From: Synechococcus sp. MIT S9220
GTDB taxonomy: Bacteria; Cyanobacteriota; Cyanobacteriia; PCC-6307; Cyanobiaceae
Length of the DNA: 64,000 nucleotides
Assembly (NCBI RefSeq): GCF_014304815.1
Contig: NZ_CP047958.1
Location: 2,046,001-2,110,000, forward strand
Direction: 5' to 3'
Position 1 is the first letter of the stretch; each line of letters starts with the position of its first letter. Both the position numbers and the translations under genes were made by a program. The notes under the pieces were generated by a model, which worked only from the letters and a program-made list of their open reading frames with translations, had not been told where the DNA came from and did no database searches. Below are positions 37,841-45,342 of the stretch, in pieces.

Positions 37841-38545
37841 ATGAGGGATTGGTGGCACTGGTCGCCTGCTGAAGACAGCGACCCCCGCAGCTTTGGCATC
37901 GTGGGCGTCGGACGCTTCGGCAGTGCTGTTTGCCGCCAGTTGATGCAGAGCGGAGCAGACGTGCTTGCTGTGGATCGTTCCCCGAAGGCGATCGAGGAAC
38001 TCCGGCAACTCGAGCCGTCGATCGAAGCAAGGGTCCTCGACTGCACCGACGAGGAATCGCTCAGGGAAGCCGGCATCCTCGACATGGACACCGTGGTCGT
38101 GGCGATCAGCGAACCGATCGAAGCCAGCATCACAGCCACCCTGATCGCCAAAGACAGCGAGGGCACTCGAGTGCGCCGGGTGATTGCGAGGGCCACCAGC
38201 GATCTGCACGAAAAAATGCTGAAACGCGTTGGTGCCGACCGCGTGGTGTTTCCTTCGCGGATGCAAGGAGAGCGCCTGGGTCTTGAACTAGTTCGTCCCA
38301 ATCTGATGGAGCGGTTGGAGCTCGACGAGCTCAACTCAATCGAGGAGATCAAAGTGCCGGAGCGCTTTGTTGGACTCTCACTGCGCGATCTCAACCTGCG
38401 TAAGAACTACCGCGTCAATGTGCTGGCAGCCGGCCCGGCTGCCGACCTGATGGTGAATCCACCCGCAACACACGTTCTGATGGAAGGCCACGTTCTGGTG
38501 GTGATGGGTTTGACGGATGACCTCCAGAACCTCCCCCGCACCTGA
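37841..38545 (+). CDS. ktrA: Ktr/Trk potassium uptake regulatory subunit (RCK)
   Basis: Cytosolic gating ring subunit. The 234-residue product has an RCK_N Rossmann domain (FGIVGVGRFGSAVCRQLMQS, then an acidic residue in LAVDRSPKAI for nucleotide binding) and an RCK_C domain (EIKVPERFVGLSLRDLNLRK). It is 24 bp after ktrB, so co-expression is likely. Confidence 0.93.
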   Translation: MRDWWHWSPAEDSDPRSFGIVGVGRFGSAVCRQLMQSGADVLAVDRSPKAIEELRQLEPSIEARVLDCTDEESLREAGILDMDTVVVAISEPIEASITATLIAKDSEGTRVRRVIARATSDLHEKMLKRVGADRVVFPSRMQGERLGLELVRPNLMERLELDELNSIEEIKVPERFVGLSLRDLNLRKNYRVNVLAAGPAADLMVNPPATHVLMEGHVLVVMGLTDDLQNLPRT

Positions 38546-38553
38546 GCGGAATC

Positions 38554-39708
38554 ATGCGCGTTCTCGGGCTAATGAGCGGCACCAGCGCCGATGGAGTGGA
38601 TGCCGTTCTTGCTGAGTTCAGTGGACGATCAAGCCGCCCACGCTGGACCCTGATCCACAGCGCTTTCTGCCCTTATCCCTCAGATCTACGCAAGCGCATG
38701 CTGGCCGTGGCCCAGGGTGAAGCAGCGCCTGCAGCGGCCTTTCTAGAACTGGCTGAAGCGATCACTGATCATCAGGCAAAGGCTGCTGAAGCATGCGATC
38801 CCGATCGTTCAGCCAGCCTCGTTGGCTGCCATGGTCAAACCATCTGGCACCGCCCACCTGACTGCGACACAAGAGGCCAGAGCCGGCGTGGGAGCAGCTG
38901 GCAGATGCTTCAGGGTCCGCTGCTCGCACGAATACTGCAGCGACCTGTGGTGTACGACTTCCGAGCCGCCGACTTGGCTCTGGGAGGGCAGGGTGCACCC
39001 CTGGTACCCATGGCTGATGCGGCTCTGATCGGCAGGATCAAAGGCTGGCGGGCACTGCTGAATCTCGGCGGCATCGCCAACATCACCCTGATTCCCCCAT
39101 CACGCGGTCCAGACCGGAAACAACCTGTGCTCGGCTGGGACTGCGGCCCCGCCAACAGCCTGATTGACCTGGCGATGACCGTCTTTAGCGATGGGAAAGA
39201 GCGCTGTGACATGAACGGAGCCATGGCTGCGCTGGGGCAGGTGATGGATGAGCCGCTGACGAGCTGGCTCCGTGAGCCCTATTTCCTGAAGAGAGCACCG
39301 AAGTCGACCGGTCGGGAGCTGTTCGGTCGCAAGGATCTGGAACGGAGGCTGAGCGAGCTTCAACCGGCCTGCCCCGAAGACCAGATGGCGACACTCACAG
39401 CGTTGACAGCTGCAGTGGTCGCTCAGGATCTACAGCATCTGAGCGATCTCGACCTTCCCCTGCCAGTAGAGATGGTGGTGGCCGGTGGAGGGCGCCGCAA
39501 CAGAACTCTGATGCGGGAATTGCAGGCGCGTTGCCATGGCCTCAGAGTGCACCCAAGCGACGAGCTGGGACTGCCATGCGAGACCCGCGAAGCCCTGGTG
39601 TTCGCGCTGCTGGCCTGGTGGCATCACCGCAATCATCCAGGCAATGCGCCATCGATCACTGGAGCTCAACGCAGCTGTGTTCTGGGGGTCCGCGCCGAAC
39701 CGGCCTGA
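38554..39708 (+). CDS. anmK: Anhydro-N-acetylmuramic acid kinase
   Basis: Phosphorylates anhydroMurNAc from peptidoglycan turnover to MurNAc 6-phosphate. The 384-residue product has the N-terminal ATP site LGLMSGTSADGVDAVLAEF, CHGQTIWHRP, the NLGGIANITLI segment, a CGPANSLIDLAM site and a C-terminal VVAGGGRRNRTLMREL. The length fits the family. It starts 8 bp after ktrA and is probably co-transcribed. Confidence 0.94.
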   Translation: MRVLGLMSGTSADGVDAVLAEFSGRSSRPRWTLIHSAFCPYPSDLRKRMLAVAQGEAAPAAAFLELAEAITDHQAKAAEACDPDRSASLVGCHGQTIWHRPPDCDTRGQSRRGSSWQMLQGPLLARILQRPVVYDFRAADLALGGQGAPLVPMADAALIGRIKGWRALLNLGGIANITLIPPSRGPDRKQPVLGWDCGPANSLIDLAMTVFSDGKERCDMNGAMAALGQVMDEPLTSWLREPYFLKRAPKSTGRELFGRKDLERRLSELQPACPEDQMATLTALTAAVVAQDLQHLSDLDLPLPVEMVVAGGGRRNRTLMRELQARCHGLRVHPSDELGLPCETREALVFALLAWWHHRNHPGNAPSITGAQRSCVLGVRAEPA

Positions 39709-39714
39709 ACCCTC

Positions 39715-40068
39715 TCAACCGGGTCGGTGCAACCGCAACCGCCTGGGAGCGCCCCGGAGTCGACGAGGCTGCTGCGCCTCGAGAGCTGAACGCAATCGCT
39801 CCGTGGATGTCGGAGCTGGGACCACTGAGGAACCCGCCTGCTCCAGCCTCTGAACTCCCTGCTGAATCAACACTTTGGCCATGTTGCTGACGGTTCGGGA
39901 CTCCTGCTCAGCAAGAGCCGTGAGACGAAGACAGAGATCTTCGGGCAGAACCACCTGAATCCGGGGCGATTTCGGCTTCCCGCTGGATGAGGTTTGGCGG
40001 GTCGCCACGAACCGTGAGGCAGAGATACCTAAAAGTGTACTGAGATGCGCAAGGGTAGTATCCAGCAC
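39715..40068 (-). CDS. Ribbon-helix-helix (CopG/Arc-like) protein
   Basis: A 117-residue product. The middle part, SPRIQVVLPEDLCLRLTALA followed by EQESRTVSNMAKVLIQQGVQ, fits a ribbon-helix-helix DNA-binding fold: a beta strand, then two helices. The C-terminus is basic (RRLRGAPRRLRLHRPG). It could be a stand-alone regulator or an antitoxin; no toxin gene is beside it. It converges with anmK. Confidence 0.62.
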   Translation of the reverse strand: MLDTTLAHLSTLLGISASRFVATRQTSSSGKPKSPRIQVVLPEDLCLRLTALAEQESRTVSNMAKVLIQQGVQRLEQAGSSVVPAPTSTERLRSALEAQQPRRLRGAPRRLRLHRPG

Positions 40069-40148
40069 TATGATGCGGTCATCGATTCACCCCTTCCACG
40101 CGGCTCATCACCCCAGGACTGCACATCAACGATTCCGCCAGGACTGCC

Positions 40149-40463
40149 ATGCCACGCACAACCAGCCAGGCCCCCAGCACCCGCCAGCCAGCCCCTCGCA
40201 ACCGAAGGGCTGGCGGCTCGCGTCGATCCCGCCGTGCCGCTGAAAACAGCGATGTACTGGTCTCGGCTGTGATTAGTTCCTATCTGCTCACACACCTGCA
40301 CCATGTGCTGCAGCGAGCTGAATACGGAGCTGTCCAGGAAGGAAGGATGTCCCAGGCGGCCAACTATGCGCAGCTCCGCAAGGTTCTCTGCATGGATGCG
40401 CGCAGCATGGAGGATGCCTCCGCAGCCGGCCTCAAGGAAGCCGATCTCGACCAGGCTGCCTAA
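40149..40463 (+). CDS. Small basic protein of unknown function
   Basis: A 104-residue product with a strongly basic N-terminus (RRAGGSRRSRRAAENS) and a helical C-terminal half (DVLVSAVISSYLLTHLHHVL). No family is recognised. The basic tail might bind nucleic acid; this is a guess. Confidence 0.5.
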   Translation: MPRTTSQAPSTRQPAPRNRRAGGSRRSRRAAENSDVLVSAVISSYLLTHLHHVLQRAEYGAVQEGRMSQAANYAQLRKVLCMDARSMEDASAAGLKEADLDQAA

Positions 40464-40526
40464 CAGAGAAGGTCCATGGGCGCTCAGGGCGGGCATGGAT
40501 AGGGTTGATGGAGATGGTGGTGCGCC

Positions 40527-40754
40527 ATGAGCAACGCTGCAGAGCTCTACGCAAAAATCGAACAGGACCGGGATCTGACACGCGCCTTGTTCAGGCAGGC
40601 TCTTCAGAATCCTGACGGGGCCGTTCAGACCATCTGTCAGGTGGGAGAACAGATGAACCTTTCAGTGACCCATGACGAGGTCAAGGCGTTCATCAACAGC
40701 CTGGATGACGAACTCAGCAAACAGTGGCTGGTCAAAGCGAGGGGCGGTCTCTGA
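40527..40754 (+). CDS. Nif11-like small protein
   Basis: A 75-residue product with the helical Nif11-domain pattern (ELYAKIEQDRDLTRALFRQA, then a VGEQMNLSVTHDEVKAFINS helix). Nif11 domains occur both as leader regions of ribosomally made peptides and as stand-alone proteins. No Gly-Gly cleavage motif followed by a core peptide, and no lanthipeptide synthetase, is nearby, so this looks like a stand-alone member. Confidence 0.6.
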   Translation: MSNAAELYAKIEQDRDLTRALFRQALQNPDGAVQTICQVGEQMNLSVTHDEVKAFINSLDDELSKQWLVKARGGL

Positions 40755-40902
40755 TCAGTTGGCTGGACTGGCTGGGTGAAGCCGGAACAGGCAGACGATC
40801 CCTGCTACCACCTCCCCCGGCCCAGCTGAAGAACAACCAGTAACTCACCAGAGCCAGCCCTGCGGCCACTACCAGGGCGGCGACCTGCTCCAGCCTTCGC
40901 AT
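40732..40902 (-). CDS. Very small membrane protein (56 aa)
   Basis: An ATG at 40902 opens 56 codons to TGA: MRRLEQVAALVVAAGLALVS, then a tryptophan-containing hydrophobic stretch (YWLFFSWAGGGG), then a polar tail ending IRDRPSL. It has one membrane helix, with the positive residues placed at the N-terminus. It converges with and overlaps the Nif11-like gene by 23 bp. There is no homology evidence; the hydrophobic design is the main support. Confidence 0.45.
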   Translation of the reverse strand: MRRLEQVAALVVAAGLALVSYWLFFSWAGGGGSRDRLPVPASPSQSSQLIRDRPSL

Positions 40903-40955
40903 CAACGCAGCTTCTCTCTATGAGCACAGTCTGCCCACACCTCGACGCGAGATGA

Positions 40956-42704
40956 TTGAGTTTCTCCGCGTCTTCGCCGGTGCTGCGACTCGAGCACGTC
41001 AGCAAGATCTATCCCACAGGGGAAGTGCTTCGGGACGTCACCTGGGAGATCAAACCAGGTGATCGCATTGGCCTTGTGGGTGTCAACGGCGCAGGCAAAT
41101 CGACTCAGATGCGGTTGATCGCGGGCCATGAAGAGCCGACCAGCGGCTCGGTCGTTCGCCAGGGGGAACCACGCATCGCATTCCTGCAGCAGGAATTCGA
41201 TGTCGACCCCAATCGCTCAGTGCGGCAGGAACTCTTTCAGGCGTTTGGGGAAGCCGCCACGGTGCTGAACCGCCAGCGCGAAGTCGAGGAGGCAATGGGC
41301 TCTGACCAAGCAGCTGAAAATCCCGACCACCTCGATGAGTTGATCCACGAGCTGGGACAACTGCAAAACCGATTCGAAGCCCTGCATGGCTACGAACTGG
41401 ATGCCCGCATCGACAAGCTGCTGCCCACGATCGGCTTCACGCCAGACAGTGCGGAGTGTCAGGTCGGAGACTATTCGGGTGGCTGGCAGATGCGCATCGC
41501 CCTCGGCAAGATTCTTCTTCAGGAACCGGATCTACTGCTGCTCGATGAGCCGACCAACCACCTGGATGTGGAAACAATCCAGTGGCTTGAGGGCTATCTG
41601 CAAGAACAAACAGCAGCCCTGGTGGTCATCAGTCACGATCGAACCTTTCTCGATCGCGTCTGCAACCAGATCGTCGCCACCGAAAGGGGAATCTCCAGAA
41701 GTTATCTCGGCAATTACACCGCGCATCTGGAACAGAAGCAGCTGGAAAAGGAGGCGACTCAGGCGGCCTTCGACCGTCAGCAGAAGGAGATCGCAACCCA
41801 GCAGGCCTACATCGATCGATTCAGAGCCAGTGCCACGCGAAGCACCCAGGCCAAGAGCAGGGAAAAACAGCTCGACAAGGTGGAGCTGGTGGACGCTCCG
41901 ATCGAAAGCGTTGGCGGACCAAGTTTCCGGTTCCCGGATGCACCCCGGTCCGGCGCCCAAGTCGCTCTGATGGAGAACCTCACCCACAGCTACGGCGACC
42001 AAATCCTCTTTCTCGGAGCGGAACTCGAGGTGGAGCGAGGGGATCGCATTGCTTTTGTCGGGCCGAACGGAGCGGGCAAATCCACGCTTCTGCGACTGAT
42101 CATGGGGATGGAGTCACCGGACGAGGGCTCGGCCCGCCTAGGCGAACACAACGTGATCGCGCGTTATTTCGAACAAAACCAGGCAGAGGCTCTGGACCTG
42201 AGCAAAACCGTGATCGACACCATGTTTGAAGCGGTACCGGACTGGACGCAGACCCAGGTGCGCTCGCTGCTGGGCAGCTTTTGCTTCAGCAACGACACCG
42301 TCTTTAAAGAGGTCGGCAAGCTCAGCGGTGGCGAGAAGGCACGGCTTGCACTGGCCCTGATGCTGCTGACACCTTGCAATCTCCTGGTGTTGGACGAGCC
42401 CACCAACCATCTCGACATCCCAGCCAAGCAGATGCTGGAAGACGCTCTCTGCGCCTACGAGGGAGCGGCACTGCTCGTCTCTCACGATCGGTATTTCATC
42501 TCCCGTGTGGCCAATCGCATCGTTGAGCTGCGGGATGGCGAACTCGTGCTTTATCGAGGGGACTACTCCTATTACGTTGAAAAGAAAGCCGAGGAGAAAG
42601 AGGCCGCCGAAGCCGCCCTCAGGCAGGCGCAACAGGACGCAAAGAGAAAAGCCAAACGCGAGAAGCAGAAAGAGCGAGACGCGAAACGTAAAAGTGCGGC
42701 ATGA
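40956..42704 (+). CDS. ABC-F family ATPase
   Basis: A soluble protein with two ABC domains and no membrane part; ABC-F proteins act on ribosomes. Domain 1 has GVNGAGKSTQMRL and LLLDEPTNHLDVETI; domain 2 has GPNGAGKSTLLRL, KLSGGEKARLALALML and LVLDEPTNHLDIPAK. A charged linker sits between them. The C-terminus is Lys/Arg/Glu-rich (QDAKRKAKREKQKERDAKRK). At 582 residues the length is normal. The TTG start at 40956 and a GTG at 40980 are both possible. Confidence 0.9.
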   Translation: MSFSASSPVLRLEHVSKIYPTGEVLRDVTWEIKPGDRIGLVGVNGAGKSTQMRLIAGHEEPTSGSVVRQGEPRIAFLQQEFDVDPNRSVRQELFQAFGEAATVLNRQREVEEAMGSDQAAENPDHLDELIHELGQLQNRFEALHGYELDARIDKLLPTIGFTPDSAECQVGDYSGGWQMRIALGKILLQEPDLLLLDEPTNHLDVETIQWLEGYLQEQTAALVVISHDRTFLDRVCNQIVATERGISRSYLGNYTAHLEQKQLEKEATQAAFDRQQKEIATQQAYIDRFRASATRSTQAKSREKQLDKVELVDAPIESVGGPSFRFPDAPRSGAQVALMENLTHSYGDQILFLGAELEVERGDRIAFVGPNGAGKSTLLRLIMGMESPDEGSARLGEHNVIARYFEQNQAEALDLSKTVIDTMFEAVPDWTQTQVRSLLGSFCFSNDTVFKEVGKLSGGEKARLALALMLLTPCNLLVLDEPTNHLDIPAKQMLEDALCAYEGAALLVSHDRYFISRVANRIVELRDGELVLYRGDYSYYVEKKAEEKEAAEAALRQAQQDAKRKAKREKQKERDAKRKSAA

Positions 42705-42819
42705 GTCCAATCCAGCGGCACGCAAGACGAAACTTCACGAACTGTTAGGCAGGAAGACTTATTTCGCTTTACCCGCCCTGAACGTGTGCATAGGCTGACA
42801 TCACCGATCCCGGCACTCG

Positions 42820-43011
42820 ATGAGAAACGCTGAAATTCAGTCCGCCGGTATCCAAGACATCAAACTGAGCAGCCCCAATCCAGCAGGCGACCATGAGCAG
42901 ACATGGGATGCCGTGGAAACCTATTTCGAGTGCATCACCACATGCTCCCTAGACGATGGTGAATGCATCACACGCTGCGTTGAGCAACTGAAGGATGCGG
43001 ATGACGCCTGA
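42820..43011 (+). CDS. Small cysteine-containing protein
   Basis: A 63-residue acidic product with two C-x3-C pairs, CITTC and CITRC, in its C-terminal half (ETYFECITTCSLDDGECITR). The spacing could bind a metal or form disulfides. It lies directly before the converging htrA gene (6 bp). No family is recognised. Confidence 0.55.
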   Translation: MRNAEIQSAGIQDIKLSSPNPAGDHEQTWDAVETYFECITTCSLDDGECITRCVEQLKDADDA

Positions 43012-43017
43012 CCCAGA

Positions 43018-44199
43018 TCAGGGCATCTTCAGAGCACGCATCTCAACGGGCCTCACCGTTACTGGCAGTTGCCTTCCCTGTCGCTGCACGCTGAGGATCA
43101 GTGGCTGACCAACACCGCTGCGATCAATGGCTGTCACCACTTCAGCTGGATTACGCACGGCCTGTCCGCCCACTGACACGATGACATCGTTGACCTGAAG
43201 GCCGGCCAGAGCTCCTGGTCCACCAGGCATCACCGAGCGGACAACTGCGCCGGGTGGCACGGTCCCGCCAGGCGTTGACGCTGGAATCGTCGACAAACCG
43301 ATCCCCACCATGGGGTGACTGGCTCGTCCCTGGTTCACCAGCTGCAAGGCGATCGTTTTGGCCCTGTTGATCGGGATCGCGAATCCAAGGCCTGCGCCAG
43401 GACCCGAGCGCACCAATGTGTTGATCCCCACGACCTCACCCGCGGAATTGAGCAAAGGGCCACCGGAGTTCCCGGGGTTGATTGCCGCATCGGTCTGAAT
43501 CAGATCCAGACGTTTGCCCTGGATTCCAAGCTGGGACACGTTCCTGTTGAGGTTGCTCACGATTCCCAGGGTCACGGTGTTCTCAAGCCCGAAAGGATTA
43601 CCGACAGCGATGGCCCAGTCGCCAACACGCAACCGATCCGAATCGCCAAGCGGAGCGGTTGGCCAGAGACCTCCTCCCTGGAGCTTCACGACCGCGAGAT
43701 CGGTCACCGAGTCCTGACCCACCACCTGGCCGGACACGCGTCTGCCATCAGGCAATCCCACCATCACCCGATCCGTGTTCTCAACGACATGGGCGTTGGT
43801 CAGTACCAGTCCCTGCCCATCGAAGATCACACCACTGCCCTGACCACGTTCGACTCGGGCTCTGGGGGCCACCGAGCCCTGCAAGCCGAAGAATCGCTGA
43901 AAGAAGGGATCCATTAACAGTCCATCTGGCAACCCAGATCCACGGGCTGTTCGCACCGTTCGCTGCGTTTCCAGCGTGACCACTGCAGGACCGCTTTTCG
44001 CCACGGCCGCTGCCACAAAGGATTGAGCTGCCAGACCCGCTGAAGCTGGAACCTGAGGTGCGGCCACAGCACCCCGCTGCGGTAAGACCAGCCCAACCGG
44101 AGCTGCCAACGACAGCCCCATCATCAAAGGCACGACCCTGCGGCGGACACGCGTCACCGGAGCCGGCTTCTTGACAGAAATGGTGGGTGCCACAGCCAT
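43018..44199 (-). CDS. HtrA/Deg-family serine protease with PDZ domain
   Basis: Periplasmic or thylakoid-lumen quality-control protease. From the ATG at 44199 (393 residues) there is a basic-then-hydrophobic export signal ([20 protein letters not shown]). The trypsin-like domain has triad motifs LTNAHVVEN (His), [10 protein letters not shown] (Asp) and [11 protein letters not shown] (Ser). One PDZ domain follows ([20 protein letters not shown]). The frame is open further upstream, to 44451; the chosen start gives the usual cyanobacterial length and places the signal first. HhoA, HhoB and HtrA cannot be separated by eye. Confidence 0.9.
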   Translation of the reverse strand: MAVAPTISVKKPAPVTRVRRRVVPLMMGLSLAAPVGLVLPQRGAVAAPQVPASAGLAAQSFVAAAVAKSGPAVVTLETQRTVRTARGSGLPDGLLMDPFFQRFFGLQGSVAPRARVERGQGSGVIFDGQGLVLTNAHVVENTDRVMVGLPDGRRVSGQVVGQDSVTDLAVVKLQGGGLWPTAPLGDSDRLRVGDWAIAVGNPFGLENTVTLGIVSNLNRNVSQLGIQGKRLDLIQTDAAINPGNSGGPLLNSAGEVVGINTLVRSGPGAGLGFAIPINRAKTIALQLVNQGRASHPMVGIGLSTIPASTPGGTVPPGAVVRSVMPGGPGALAGLQVNDVIVSVGGQAVRNPAEVVTAIDRSGVGQPLILSVQRQGRQLPVTVRPVEMRALKMP

Positions 44200-44391
44200 G
44201 GAGAGGGCAATGAGGAATGTCGAGAAACTGACCTTAATGAGGTCAATCCACTGCGGATAGGGGGGCTCTCCCTTGATTCCATGACCAGATGCAACCAAAC
44301 AATGCGCCATGAACGAGCACAACTGGGCGAGCAATAGCGATGATGGGGGGCAAGAGAGGGTGTGTCCCAGCTCGACAACCGCCGTCATCCC

Positions 44392-44655
44392 ATGATCAGC
44401 AGTCTTTTTCCCCTGATTTACGGATTGGTCTTCCTGGCCTTGCTGTGGCAAGCCTTCCGGGTGATGGGACGCGGATTCAGCGCAGCTGTGCGTTCTCCAG
44501 GAACGACTGAAACCCCTTCAGACCGAACGGGCAAAGTGACCATTCACCCGGAACTGCTCGATGGTGATGGCCGATTGACCGAGGAGGACCTACTTACCGT
44601 TCGATTCAGTGGTGAAGATGAGGCTGGCGAACCTGGTGTGCGCCCCAATGAATAG
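44392..44655 (+). CDS. DUF2973-family small membrane protein
   Basis: An 87-residue product: N-terminal membrane helix ([18 protein letters not shown]), a short linker, and the conserved C-terminal segment [20 protein letters not shown]. This is the DUF2973 pattern known only from cyanobacteria. Function is unknown. The ATG at 44392 is preferred to the frame opening at 44362. Confidence 0.7.
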   Translation: MISSLFPLIYGLVFLALLWQAFRVMGRGFSAAVRSPGTTETPSDRTGKVTIHPELLDGDGRLTEEDLLTVRFSGEDEAGEPGVRPNE

Positions 44656-44711
44656 GTTAGGTAAGAAAGCTGCGCGGCAGCTCGACTCGGACTCGTAGGG
44701 GGAACCTCCTG

Positions 44712-45095
44712 TTGGATCAAAGAACACGGATCGTTGCCGCGGTGATCAAATCCGTGAAACTCCCTCCCCGCTTTCGACTGCGCCTTCTCAAGGAAGATCC
44801 TGTGCGGTTGGAACTCAGCCTGACGCCCGCCTACGGCAAGGATCCAATCCAGGTGGGGCTGGTGGAATCACTCGATCTTGTCGCTCGACGCGACCGCGAA
44901 GGGCGAATCCCCAGGGATCTTCAGGGCACCTGGGACTGGACTGTCAGGCATGGCCAGGTCAGCACCGGTGGCTGGAACCCCTACTTAAAAGAAGCCCTGC
45001 AGACGATGTTCGAGACAGGACTGCCTGCGATCGTCTACGAGGAACTCACCGGAGAGGATTACCACCCGGTTGATGGGGCTCGCCACGTGCGCTGA
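44712..45095 (+). CDS. Conserved-looking hypothetical protein
   Basis: A 127-residue soluble, basic product starting with TTG: VKLPPRFRLRLLKEDPVRLE at the N-terminus and GTWDWTVRHGQVSTGGWNPY in the middle. No family is recognised. The GC content and codon use match the core genes. Confidence 0.6.
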   Translation: MDQRTRIVAAVIKSVKLPPRFRLRLLKEDPVRLELSLTPAYGKDPIQVGLVESLDLVARRDREGRIPRDLQGTWDWTVRHGQVSTGGWNPYLKEALQTMFETGLPAIVYEELTGEDYHPVDGARHVR

Positions 45096-45222
45096 CCGCC
45101 CTCAGGCTGCTGGCACGGTCTCCCTTCGGCAGCTCGTCACGTGTAACGCCGTGCCAACAGATACAGCCAAGCCGGTCAAGATCGGGGTAAAAAACTCTGG
45201 ACCGGCCTTTAAGGATTTCTTC

Positions 45223-45327
45223 ATGGCCACGCTGAAACATCGCAGCGCACCGCTCATCCGCTTGCTCACTGCAATGGGAGCATTGACCAGCATTTTGCTG
45301 CTGGGGATACTCAACTTCGTCAGCTGA
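45223..45327 (+). CDS. Possible 34-residue single-helix membrane peptide
   Basis: ATG at 45223, preceded at good spacing by AAGGA, opens 34 codons: a basic start (MATLKHRSAPLIR) and a membrane helix (LLTAMGALTSILLLGILNFV). The length resembles small photosystem or cytochrome subunits, but no known one matches. It lies 15 bp before hrpB. Confidence 0.45.
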   Translation: MATLKHRSAPLIRLLTAMGALTSILLLGILNFVS

Positions 45328-45342
45328 CGCCGATCGTCGCCC

